From the NCBI GenBank assembly GCA_031365725.1, contig JANLYQ010000072.1:29686-93685 (forward strand): 64,000 nt of DNA. The letters run 5' to 3'. Positions within the stretch are counted from its first letter, which is position 1. Each line of letters begins with the position of its first letter. The notes under the pieces are model-generated. The model made no database searches. It was not told the origin of the DNA and worked only from the letters and a program-made list of their open reading frames with translations. This document shows, in pieces, positions 40,530 to 48,493 of this stretch. The stretch is from JANLYQ01 sp031365725 (GTDB lineage: Bacteria; Actinomycetota; Actinomycetes; JACCUZ01). The position numbers and the translations under genes are program-made.

Positions 40530-41684
40530 CTAGAGGCCGAGGTCGCGGGCGATGAGCATCCGCTGCACCTCGGAGGTGCCCTCGCCGATCTCGAGGATCT
40601 TCGAGTCCCGCCACATCCGAGCGACGGGGTACTCATTCATGAAGCCATAGCCACCATGTACCTGGGTGGCCTCGCGTGCGTTGGTGACCGCAACCTCCGA
40701 GGAGTACAGCTTGGCGATCGCGGCCTGGCGCTTGAACGGCTCGCCGCGCAGCATCCGGCCGGCCGCGTCGTAGTAGGACAGCCGAGCCGTGTGTGCCCGC
40801 ACCTCCATGTCGGCGATCTTGAAGGCGATGGCCTGGTTGGCCCCGATCGGCCGGCCGAACGCCTCCCGCTCGCCTGCGTAGCGCACCGACTCGTCGAGAC
40901 ACCCTTGCGCCAGCCCGGTCGCGAGCGCGGCGATAGCGATGCGTCCCTCGTCCAGGATCGAGAGGAACTGCGCATAGCCGCGACCTTCGTCGCCGAGGAG
41001 GTTCCCGACCGGCACGTGTACGTCGACCAGCGAGAGCTCCCGGGTGTCGGAGGCGTTCCAGCCGACCTTGCTGTACTTCGGGGCAACCGTCAGCCCCGGA
41101 GTGCCCGCGGGCACGATCACCGTGGAGATCTGCGGTCGCCCGTCATCGTCCACGCCCGTGATGGCGGTGACCGTCACCAGTCCGGTGATGTCGGTGCCCG
41201 AGTTGGTGATGAACGCCTTGGTGCCGTTGATGATCCATTCGGAGCCGTCGGGAGAACGCCTGGCCGTCGTGCGGGTGCCGCCGGCATCGGACCCGGCGCC
41301 AGGCTCGGTCAGCCCGAACGCACCGAGCAGCTCGCCGGTGCACAGTCGCGGCAGCCACTCACTCTTCTGCTCCACCGTCCCGAAGCGGAAGATCGGCATG
41401 GCGCCGAGGGAGACGCCGGCCTCGAGCGTGATCGCCACCGACGAGTCGACCCGCGCGAGCTCCTCCAACGCGATGCACAGGGCGAAGTAGTCCCCGCCCA
41501 TGCCGCCGTACTCCTCGGGGAAGGGCAGCCCGAACAGCCCCATCTCCCCCATCTGGCGCACGATGTCGTACGGGAACTCCTCGCGCTCGTAGAAGCCGCC
41601 GATCACCGGCGCCACCACCTCGCGGGCAAACTCCCGCACCGTCGACCGCAACGCCTGCAGGTCCTCACTCAGTGGTTCGCTCAC
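40530..41684 (-). CDS. Acyl-CoA dehydrogenase
   Basis: A protein of 384 residues with FPEEYGGMGGDYFALCIALEE, GAFGLTEPGAGSDAGGTRTTA, IINGTKAFITNSGTDITGL, YAGEREAFGRPIGANQAIAFKIADM and SKILEIGEGTSEVQRM with catalytic Glu368. The FTEPGAGSD/ITNSG blocks group it with short or branched-chain enzymes (isovaleryl-, butyryl- or glutaryl-type). GTG at 41684 follows GGGAGG by six nt. It is separate from, and only distantly similar to, the dehydrogenase at 32553. Two palindromes lie in its promoter region. Confidence 0.94.
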   Translation of the reverse strand: MSEPLSEDLQALRSTVREFAREVVAPVIGGFYEREEFPYDIVRQMGEMGLFGLPFPEEYGGMGGDYFALCIALEELARVDSSVAITLEAGVSLGAMPIFRFGTVEQKSEWLPRLCTGELLGAFGLTEPGAGSDAGGTRTTARRSPDGSEWIINGTKAFITNSGTDITGLVTVTAITGVDDDGRPQISTVIVPAGTPGLTVAPKYSKVGWNASDTRELSLVDVHVPVGNLLGDEGRGYAQFLSILDEGRIAIAALATGLAQGCLDESVRYAGEREAFGRPIGANQAIAFKIADMEVRAHTARLSYYDAAGRMLRGEPFKRQAAIAKLYSSEVAVTNAREATQVHGGYGFMNEYPVARMWRDSKILEIGEGTSEVQRMLIARDLGL

Positions 41685-41694
41685 GTGCGCCTCC

Positions 41695-41752
41695 CGACAA
41701 TTGTCGCGTCGATGTGTCACGAAACCGGCACAGATGCGCTGACGTGTCACGT
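41695..41752. promoter_or_regulatory. Two palindromes upstream of the acyl-CoA dehydrogenase gene
   Basis: CGACAATTGTCG (41695-41706) is a perfect 12-bp palindrome ending 11 bp before GTG 41684. ACGTGTCACGT (41742-41752) is a perfect palindrome with a central T. GTGTCACG occurs at 41714 and again at 41744, 30 bp apart, i.e. about three helical turns. This arrangement suggests repressor binding over the promoter; the regulator is not in the window. Confidence 0.5.
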
Positions 41753-41819
41753 CCTACGTCCGTCATGGTGCCACGGACCGACCCGCGAGCACCCGTCCCA
41801 CCCTGGTGACGCGCGTCGC

Positions 41820-41825
41820 TAGGCT
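41820..41825 (+). promoter_or_regulatory. -10 box near the gtrA-like gene start
   Basis: TAGGCT. If used, transcription starts about 41832, downstream of the GTG candidates at 41806 and 41827, which would leave GTG 41860 as the first usable start with a leader of about 28 nt. Confidence 0.35.
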
Positions 41826-41826
41826 C

Positions 41827-42357
41827 GTGAGTCGTGACCTCTGCCGCAGCGACCCGCTCGTGAAGCCGCTGCTGGCGGCCTACTACCGGCTGGGCCATCT
41901 CGTCCGTGAGCTGATGAAGTTCGGCGTGGTCGGCGGCATCGCCTTCCTCGTCGACATCGGGCTGTTCAACCTCGTGCTGCACCTGACCGACAAGCCGCTG
42001 ACATCCAAGACGGTCTCGACCGTGGTCGCGACCACCGTCGCCTATGTCGGCAACCGGCACTGGACGTTCCGCAACCGCGGCCGGTCGGCGGTCAAGCGCG
42101 AGTACTCGCTGTTCTTCCTGCTCAACGCCCTGGGTCTGGGCATCGCCCTGGCCTGTCTGGCCGTGTCGCACTACCTGCTCGGCTTCACCGGTCGGCTGGC
42201 CGACAACATCGCGGCCAACGGCGTGGGGCTGGTCCTCGGCACGGCGTTCCGGTTCTGGTCCTACCGGCGCTACGACTTCACCCACCCCGAACAGGCGGTC
42301 CAGCCCGTCGCCACCGACGAGGTCGCTGCTAGCGCGGACCCGCCCCAGCAGCACTGA
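41827..42357 (+). CDS. GtrA-family membrane protein
   Basis: About 176 residues with four hydrophobic segments. The GtrA pattern is clear: ELMKFGVVGGIAFLVDIGLFNLVL, TVVATTVAYVGNRHWTFRNRG and GTAFRFWSYRRYDF. GtrA-like proteins are thought to flip or chaperone polyprenyl-phosphate sugars for surface glycosylation. The start could be GTG 41806, 41827 or 41860. The 3' end overlaps the convergent histidine kinase gene by 29 bp. Confidence 0.9.
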   Translation: MSRDLCRSDPLVKPLLAAYYRLGHLVRELMKFGVVGGIAFLVDIGLFNLVLHLTDKPLTSKTVSTVVATTVAYVGNRHWTFRNRGRSAVKREYSLFFLLNALGLGIALACLAVSHYLLGFTGRLADNIAANGVGLVLGTAFRFWSYRRYDFTHPEQAVQPVATDEVAASADPPQQH

Positions 42358-43306
42358 GGAACAGAGCGAACATCGCCGGCCGCTGCTGCACCAGCTCGAG
42401 CCGGCCACCATCTGCCTCGGCCAGCTCGCGGGCCACTGCCAGGCCAAGACCGGTGCCCTTGCGCCCGCTCACCGAGCGCTCGAAGATCCGAGCGCCGAGC
42501 TCGGGCGGGACACCCGGCCCCTCGTCGGAGACCTCGACGACCAGCGAGATGCCGGTGGAGCGAGTAGAGACCGTGACCGTGCCCGCGCCGTGGATCAAGC
42601 TGTTCTCGAGCAAGGTGGCAAGCACCTGCGAGAGGCCGTTGGGGGTGGCGAGCGCCACCAGTCCGCGGGTGCCGACCGCGCGCACCACCCGGTGTCGCGC
42701 GGCAAACGCCGGCTCCCACTCGACCACCTGCTGCAGCACGACCTCGTCCAGCGGCACCGGACCGGCGCGCAAGTTGTTGTCCCGTACGCCGTCCAGCAGG
42801 TGCTCGACGACCGTCGCGAGCCGCTCGACCTGAGCCAGCGCACTGGCCGCCTCGTCGCGGACGGTCTGCTGGTCCTCGGCCTGCAGGATCTCCTCCAGCC
42901 GCATCGACAACGCCGTCAGCGGCGTGCGCAGCTGGTGGGACGCGTCGCTGGCGAACTGTCTTTCGGCGGCGATCAGCCGGTCGATGCGATCACCGCTGCG
43001 GTCAAGCAGGTCGGCGACCCGGTCCACCTCCGGCAGGCCGGACGCCGCGAACGGCAAGCGCTTCTGGCCGGATCCGAGCGCCTCGGCCCGACGCTGCAGA
43101 CCGTCCAGCGGGCCGGTGACCATGCGCGCCTGCAGCACACCCACGGCGATCGCACCACCCGCAGCCACAAGTGCGGTCACGACAGCAGCGCTGATGATCG
43201 TGCTGTCACCCGCGGGCCTGAGTGCCAGCAGCACGAGAGGGACGCCGACGAGCAGCGCGGCGACCAGACCGACCGAGCCGGTCATCAGGAGCATGCGGTT
43301 CTTCAC
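42329..43306 (-). CDS. Sensor histidine kinase
   Basis: A protein of 325 residues with two membrane helices (about 5-29 and 37-59) and almost no outer loop, a HAMP-like linker, then the kinase core: H-box DASHQLRTPLTAL with His124, N-box LATLLENSLIHG, G1 VSDEGPGVPPELG and GTGLGLAVARELAEADGG. The short outer loop suggests sensing within or at the membrane. GTG at 43306 has AAGG six nt upstream and lies 43 nt after the response regulator stop. Confidence 0.93.
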   Translation of the reverse strand: MKNRMLLMTGSVGLVAALLVGVPLVLLALRPAGDSTIISAAVVTALVAAGGAIAVGVLQARMVTGPLDGLQRRAEALGSGQKRLPFAASGLPEVDRVADLLDRSGDRIDRLIAAERQFASDASHQLRTPLTALSMRLEEILQAEDQQTVRDEAASALAQVERLATVVEHLLDGVRDNNLRAGPVPLDEVVLQQVVEWEPAFAARHRVVRAVGTRGLVALATPNGLSQVLATLLENSLIHGAGTVTVSTRSTGISLVVEVSDEGPGVPPELGARIFERSVSGRKGTGLGLAVARELAEADGGRLELVQQRPAMFALFLSAAGAGPR

Positions 43307-43349
43307 GGCCGACCTTGACTCTGAGATGCGGGACGCCGAGGTGCAGGAC

Positions 43350-44021
43350 TCACTCGCGTTCGAACCGGAAGCCCACGCCGCGGACAGTCGTGATGAACCG
43401 CGGACTGGTCGCGTCGTCGCCGAGCTTCTTGCGCAGCCACGACACATGCATGTCCAACGTCTTGGTCGACCCCCACCACGCGGTGTCCCACACCTCGCGC
43501 ATCAGCTGCTCGCGAGTCACGACCTTTCCGCTCTCGCGCAGCAGGACCCGCAGCAGGTCGAACTCCTTGGCGGTCAACGACAGCTCGTCGTCGCCCATCC
43601 AGACCCGGTGCGAGTCGACGTCGATGCGGACTCCGTGGATGCCCTGGGTGATCTCGATGCTGCCCCGGCGCAGCAGGGCGCGCACCCGGGCGAGCAGCTC
43701 GGCCAGCCGGAACGGCTTGGTGACGTAGTCGTCGGCACCGGCATCGAGCCCGACCACCGTGTCGACCTCGTCGGTGCGCGCGGTCAGCACGAGCACCGGC
43801 ACGCCACTGCCCTCGGTGCGCAGCCGCCGACAGACCTCGAGGCCGTCCATGCCCGGAAGCCCGATGTCGAGCACGACCAGGTCGACGGGGGTGCTGATCG
43901 CGGACTCGAGAGCTCCGGGGCCGTCCTCGCACACCTCGACGTCATAGCCCTCACGGCGCAGCGCGCGCGCGAGCGGCTCGGAGATGGCCTGGTCGTCCTC
44001 GGCCAGAAGCACGCGCGTCAT
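43350..44021 (-). CDS. OmpR/PhoB-family response regulator
   Basis: A protein of 223 residues. The receiver domain has the acidic pair in LLAEDDQAI, phospho-acceptor Asp52 in VVLDIGLPGMDG, and Lys102 in DDYVTKPF. The winged-helix DNA-binding domain contains LSLTAKEFDLLRVLL, VVTREQLMREVW and the recognition helix SWLRKKLGDD. It is the partner of the kinase just downstream. A leaderless TACGAT box precedes the ATG. Confidence 0.95.
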   Translation of the reverse strand: MTRVLLAEDDQAISEPLARALRREGYDVEVCEDGPGALESAISTPVDLVVLDIGLPGMDGLEVCRRLRTEGSGVPVLVLTARTDEVDTVVGLDAGADDYVTKPFRLAELLARVRALLRRGSIEITQGIHGVRIDVDSHRVWMGDDELSLTAKEFDLLRVLLRESGKVVTREQLMREVWDTAWWGSTKTLDMHVSWLRKKLGDDATSPRFITTVRGVGFRFERE

Positions 44022-44027
44022 GGCCGC

Positions 44028-44033
44028 ATCGTA
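44028..44033 (-). promoter_or_regulatory. Leaderless -10 box of the response regulator gene
   Basis: TACGAT on the minus strand, exactly six nt before ATG 44021. Confidence 0.6.
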
Positions 44034-44080
44034 TTCACATCATCACTCGGTGCAGTGGTCCTTCGCGGGTATGTCGCGCC

Positions 44081-46831
44081 TCAGGACAGACCGGCGACCC
44101 GAGCTCCGACCCGACGGAGGTCACGGACCCGGTGCTCGTACGTCGCGCCGCACGCCACCAGCACCAGTCCCAGTGTGCCCAAGGTCACCCACCGTGGTAC
44201 CGCGCTGTAGGCCGCCGCCACGACGGGAGCCAGCTGCACCAAAGCATCGAGGGCGAGCACCACCGCACCGACCACGAGCGGGGCCTGCAGGCGACCCCGG
44301 ACCCCCGCGCCGACCACGATCGCCGCGGCGACCGCCAGCAGCAGCGGGCGGAGGTCGCCGGCGTCGGTGACCGCCCGGACAAGGGAAGGACCGAGGCCCA
44401 GGGCCAACCCCCCGCCGTAGGACCGCCAGGACGAGGCGGCCGGGTCCCGGCGCCGGCGCACGGCGCCGAGCACCAGCAGGGCGACCGCGGCCGGCACCGT
44501 GTAGGCCTCGGGCGCGTCGACGTGGGACAGGTCCAGGCGCACCCAGCTGCTGGCAGTCAGGAGCGCAGCCGACGCCCACCCCCAGCGCGGCAGCTCGAGG
44601 GCCAGCACGGCGACCGCGAGACCGACCGCGAGCAGAGCAACCCAGAGCCGATCCGGGTCCTGCGCTGCCCCCACCAACGCGGGCAGTGCAGCCGCACCGG
44701 CTGCGATCTGCGCGAGCCGCGCCAGCCCGTCGAGCCGGACGACGCCGTCCCACCCGCCGAGGTGCGCGAGCGACACCAGAGCGATCAGCACGGCAGCAAC
44801 GACGGCCGCCGCGAGCCCACAGCTGCCCCAGGTGGCCGAGGCCCCCGACCAGCGGGTCACTGCCCCGGCGTCGGCCACCACCGCCACGGTCGCCACCGGC
44901 ACGGCCGCGGCGCGCACGACCGCTCCGAGCCGGTCCCCTCGGATCGCACCCGGAGTCGCCGCAACGGCGAAGGCGAGAGCAACCACCACCAGCAAACCCA
45001 GGGTCAGGGACCAGGTGGCCGGCCAGCCCGCGCCGAGGTGGCGGGCCACGGCGGCAGCCCACGCGAGGGCGACCAGAGCAGCCGCGACGACGAGCACCAG
45101 TCGCCAGGTGCGCAACGCGTCGGACGCGCGCGCCGCGACCGCGCCGACCAGCAGCGCGCCGACGGCAGCCGGCAGGGTGGCAAGGGTCGCGGACTCCGCA
45201 GCCAGTGACCAGCCGAGGGTGAGGACAAGCAGCACGGCACCGGACCCGAGCAGGCTCCGCCCCACCGCCACCCGCCCCCGTCCATCGAGCAACCCACCGA
45301 CTCCGAGCCCGGCCGCCGCGAGGGCGACCAGAGCGCCCAGCGCCACGCTGTACGACGATCCGACCGCGCCCGGCAGCAAGGCAAGCCCACCGACGAGCGC
45401 CGGCAGACCCAGTACCGGCCCGAGGCGTGCCAGCAGACGCGGCAGCAACGGTCGCCCGGGCACCCCCGGGCCGAGCAGCAACCCGGCTCCGAGGATGCCG
45501 AGCAGTGCGGCGCCTGGCCCATGCGCACCGACGGTCACCAGGTCGGCCGCCGTCGACCAGGGCTCGACACTCGCCCGCACCGCGTCGCGCAGCACGGCCG
45601 TGAGCGAGTCGACTGCTCCCAGGCAGGGCAGCAGAACGGCGACCAGAGCGACGACGGCGGGCGCCGGGCGACGCCTGGACGGCACCAGCAGCGCAGCAGC
45701 CAGCAGCACCAGGGCTGACCCGGCGAATGCCACGGGCGACCACGGCCCGCTGCTGCGGTCGTCGACCGGCGCCCACACCGCCAACACCAGCAAGCCGACT
45801 GCGGCGACGTCGCCGAGTCCGACGAGCGCGGGGGCGACCTTGCGGGCGGCGAGCACGGTGCCGGCAGCAGCAGCACAGCCCGCGAGGACCAGGAGCAGCA
45901 CAGTGCCCGACAGCAGCGAACCATCCTCGGCAAAAGCCGCGGCGGCGGCGAGGGCCGACGCGACCACCATCGAGGACAGGCCACCCACACCCAGGACCAC
46001 CCGCACCGCGCCCAGACCGGACCCGCGGACCGGCATCCAGAGCACGGCGGCCGCGGCCAGCAGCACCTGTGCGGTCATCGCCGCACCGAGGACGGCGATC
46101 GGGTGGTCGGCATGCTGGGCGAACGACACACCGAGCAGCGGCACGGGCAGCAACCCCAGCACGGCGGTCGAGACCAACAGGGTGCGACTGGGCACTGCGC
46201 GCGACAGGGCGACAGCGCCGAGGGCCACCACGGCCGTAGCGCCGGCCCAGTAGGCCGCCCCGTCGACGTGGTCCGACCCCGCCAGTCCCGAGGCTCGCGC
46301 GCCGTAGCCGTCGAGCACGCCGAGGCACACGGTCAGCAGCGAGAGCCACTCCGCGGTGGTGCTGAGACCACGTCGGTGCGTGCCGTACGCCGACAGCCCG
46401 GCGGTCACCGTCGCTCCGGCCATCACGGCAGAGCGACCGCCGACCCCGAGGCGGTCCCAGGAGACGACGAGGAAGACGACAGCAGCCACGGCCAGCAGCC
46501 CGACACCCAGGGCCAGCAACAGGTTCTGCACCTTGCGGCGGGACATCTCGGGGTCCCGGGCGGGACGGGGCACAACGGGAACGTCGACCGGGACAGCGGC
46601 CGCCGGTGGCGCGCCCACCTCGGACCGAAGCGCGACGATCAGCTGCTCGCGGGTGCGCAGCAAGGCTGCAGCCTGCACCGACACGTCCCACAACCGGCTG
46701 GCAGCGGGTCCGGTCAGGTCGATGCCGCAGGACGGGCAGCGGCCGCTGGCGGCACGCAGGTCGAAGGCGCAGGACGGGCACCGGGTGGGATCGTCCAGCG
46801 GGGGCAACGACGGAGGTTGCTGACTCGTCAT
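44081..46831 (-). CDS. Very large multi-pass membrane protein (SCO7613 C-terminal-domain type) with zinc ribbon
   Basis: A protein of 916 residues. A zinc ribbon opens it: CPSCAFDL near 18-25 and CPSCGIDL near 32-39, two CxxC knuckles. After a cytosolic linker to about 95, roughly 25-30 hydrophobic segments follow to the C-terminus with few polar loops. This composition matches the actinobacterial proteins named after SCO7613 of Streptomyces; the name is recalled and the function unknown. It shows no transporter or enzyme motif. ATG at 46831 has GATGAT six nt upstream. A separate unit from the two-component genes, which end their promoter region 60 bp away. Confidence 0.8.
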   Translation of the reverse strand: MTSQQPPSLPPLDDPTRCPSCAFDLRAASGRCPSCGIDLTGPAASRLWDVSVQAAALLRTREQLIVALRSEVGAPPAAAVPVDVPVVPRPARDPEMSRRKVQNLLLALGVGLLAVAAVVFLVVSWDRLGVGGRSAVMAGATVTAGLSAYGTHRRGLSTTAEWLSLLTVCLGVLDGYGARASGLAGSDHVDGAAYWAGATAVVALGAVALSRAVPSRTLLVSTAVLGLLPVPLLGVSFAQHADHPIAVLGAAMTAQVLLAAAAVLWMPVRGSGLGAVRVVLGVGGLSSMVVASALAAAAAFAEDGSLLSGTVLLLVLAGCAAAAGTVLAARKVAPALVGLGDVAAVGLLVLAVWAPVDDRSSGPWSPVAFAGSALVLLAAALLVPSRRRPAPAVVALVAVLLPCLGAVDSLTAVLRDAVRASVEPWSTAADLVTVGAHGPGAALLGILGAGLLLGPGVPGRPLLPRLLARLGPVLGLPALVGGLALLPGAVGSSYSVALGALVALAAAGLGVGGLLDGRGRVAVGRSLLGSGAVLLVLTLGWSLAAESATLATLPAAVGALLVGAVAARASDALRTWRLVLVVAAALVALAWAAAVARHLGAGWPATWSLTLGLLVVVALAFAVAATPGAIRGDRLGAVVRAAAVPVATVAVVADAGAVTRWSGASATWGSCGLAAAVVAAVLIALVSLAHLGGWDGVVRLDGLARLAQIAAGAAALPALVGAAQDPDRLWVALLAVGLAVAVLALELPRWGWASAALLTASSWVRLDLSHVDAPEAYTVPAAVALLVLGAVRRRRDPAASSWRSYGGGLALGLGPSLVRAVTDAGDLRPLLLAVAAAIVVGAGVRGRLQAPLVVGAVVLALDALVQLAPVVAAAYSAVPRWVTLGTLGLVLVACGATYEHRVRDLRRVGARVAGLS

Positions 46832-46837
46832 GAGGTG

Positions 46838-46843
46838 ATCATC
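46838..46843 (-). promoter_or_regulatory. -10-like box of the giant membrane protein gene
   Basis: GATGAT on the minus strand, six nt before ATG 46831. A perfect palindrome GTACGCGTAC (46870-46879) lies about 27 bp further upstream, near the -35 position, and could be a regulator site. Confidence 0.35.
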
Positions 46844-46887
46844 GGCGGGTGACCGGCTCAGCAGTACCCGTACGCGTACTCATCTAC

Positions 46888-48435
46888 TCAGACCGGCGTG
46901 ACACCATGGCGGCGGCGGGAGAACGACCGGTCCTTGCTACGGGCCGCCTGCAGCCGCCGCACGAGCTCGCCGCGCAGTGCCCGCGGCTCGACGACGTCGT
47001 CGACCACGAGCTCCGAGGCGAGACGCATGAGGTCGATGTCCTCGTCGTACTCCCGGCGCTTCTCGGCGACGAACGCCGCCCGCTCCGTCTCGTGGTCGAT
47101 CGCGGCGATCTTGTTGGCGTAGACCGCGTTGACCGCGGCCTCGGCACCCATCACGGCGATCTTCGCCGTCGGCAGCGCCAACGTGGCGTCCGGCTCGAAC
47201 CCGGGGCCGGCCATGGCATAGAGCCCTGCTCCGTAGGCCTTGCGCACGATGACGCACATCTTGGGCACCGTCGCCTCGGACACCGCGGTGATCATCTTGG
47301 CGCCGTGCCTGATGATGCCTTGCTTCTCGACCACGGAGCCCACCATGAAGCCGGGCACGTCGGAGAGGAACACCAGTGGCACGTTGAACGCATCACAGAG
47401 CTGGATGAACCGCGCCGCCTTGTCCGCGGAGTCGACGAACAGCACGCCACCCTTGAACATCGAGTTGTTCCCGAGCACCCCGACCACCTCACCGTCGAGA
47501 CGGCCGAAGCCAACGGTCAGCTCGCGCGCCCACAGTGCCTGCACCTCGAGGAACGACCCCTCGTCGAGCAGACCCTTGACATAGCGGCGCATGTCGAAGG
47601 CCTGCCGGTCGCTGGCCGGCACCAGAGCAGCGAGGTCGACGTCCGGCGCGTGCCGCGGCTCGACCGCGGGCGGTCGGCCCTCCCAGCTCGAGGGCAGGTA
47701 GGACAGGTAGGCGCGCACGGTGTCCAACGCCTCCGCCTCGGTGCCGACGAGGAAGTGCCCGACCCCGGACTCGGCGCAGTGCACCCGCGCCCCGCCCATC
47801 GCCTCGAGGGTGGTCTTCTCCCCCGTCACCATCTCGACCATCCGGTCCGACCCGAGGTACATCGACGCGTTGCCCTCGACCATGACCACGACGTCGCAGA
47901 ACGCCGGGATGTAGGCACCGCCCGCCGCGGACGGGCCGAACAGCGCGCACACCTGCGGGATCGAGCCACTCGCCCGCACCTGGTTCCAGAAGATCTTGCC
48001 CGCACCGCGGCGGCCGGGGAAGAGGTCGACCTGGTCGGTGATGCGGGCGCCGGCCGAGTCGACGAGATAGACCATCGGGACCCCGGTGCGATAGGCCGTC
48101 TCGATGATCCGGATGATCTTCTCGACCGTACGAGCGCCCCACGAGCCGGCCTTCACGGTCGAGTCGTTGGCCATCAGGGCGATCGGCCGGCCGTCGAGGG
48201 TCGCGGTGCCGGTGATGACCCCGTCGGCGGGCAGGTCGGCCGCACTGGCGTTGGCGAAGGCGCCGTCCTCGACGAGGGACCCCTCGTCGATCAGCAACCG
48301 CACCCGCTCGCGCGCGAAGAGCTTTCCCTTGGCGGCGTTGGCGTCGTGGTAGCGCACAGCACCGCCGGCCTCGACCCGGGCGCGCACGTCGCGCGGTTCC
48401 GGGTGGGTCGGCTCTGGTGGGTCGGCGTGTGACAC
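46888..48435 (-). CDS. Acyl-CoA carboxylase carboxyltransferase (beta) subunit
   Basis: A protein of 515 residues with the two crotonase-like halves of a carboxyltransferase. N-half: KGKLFARERVRLLIDEGS, MANDSTVKAGSWGARTVEK, YLVDSAGARI and FGPSAAGGAYIPAFCDVV (oxyanion hole). C-half: GVLGNNSMFKGGVLFVDSADKAARFIQL, FLSDVPGFMVGS and RKAYGAGLYAMAGPGFEPD. The N-half DSAGARI and VPGFMVG...E pattern resembles methylcrotonyl/geranyl-CoA carboxylase subunits more than the propionyl type at 54444. HMG-CoA lyase and an enoyl-CoA hydratase nearby support leucine breakdown. No alpha subunit is adjacent; the one at 59028 may serve both. GTG 48435 has GAGG six nt upstream. Confidence 0.9.
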   Translation of the reverse strand: MSHADPPEPTHPEPRDVRARVEAGGAVRYHDANAAKGKLFARERVRLLIDEGSLVEDGAFANASAADLPADGVITGTATLDGRPIALMANDSTVKAGSWGARTVEKIIRIIETAYRTGVPMVYLVDSAGARITDQVDLFPGRRGAGKIFWNQVRASGSIPQVCALFGPSAAGGAYIPAFCDVVVMVEGNASMYLGSDRMVEMVTGEKTTLEAMGGARVHCAESGVGHFLVGTEAEALDTVRAYLSYLPSSWEGRPPAVEPRHAPDVDLAALVPASDRQAFDMRRYVKGLLDEGSFLEVQALWARELTVGFGRLDGEVVGVLGNNSMFKGGVLFVDSADKAARFIQLCDAFNVPLVFLSDVPGFMVGSVVEKQGIIRHGAKMITAVSEATVPKMCVIVRKAYGAGLYAMAGPGFEPDATLALPTAKIAVMGAEAAVNAVYANKIAAIDHETERAAFVAEKRREYDEDIDLMRLASELVVDDVVEPRALRGELVRRLQAARSKDRSFSRRRHGVTPV

Positions 48436-48474
48436 GGGGCACCTCAGACGGGGCGGGACTGTCAGGACGCGGCG

Positions 48475-48480
48475 AGCCTA
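48475..48480 (-). promoter_or_regulatory. -10 box of the carboxyltransferase gene
   Basis: TAGGCT on the minus strand, about 40 nt before GTG 48435, in the 58-nt gap after the GGDEF gene. It implies that the carboxyltransferase can be expressed without the GGDEF gene. Confidence 0.4.
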
Positions 48481-48493
48481 GACCCGGCGCGCC

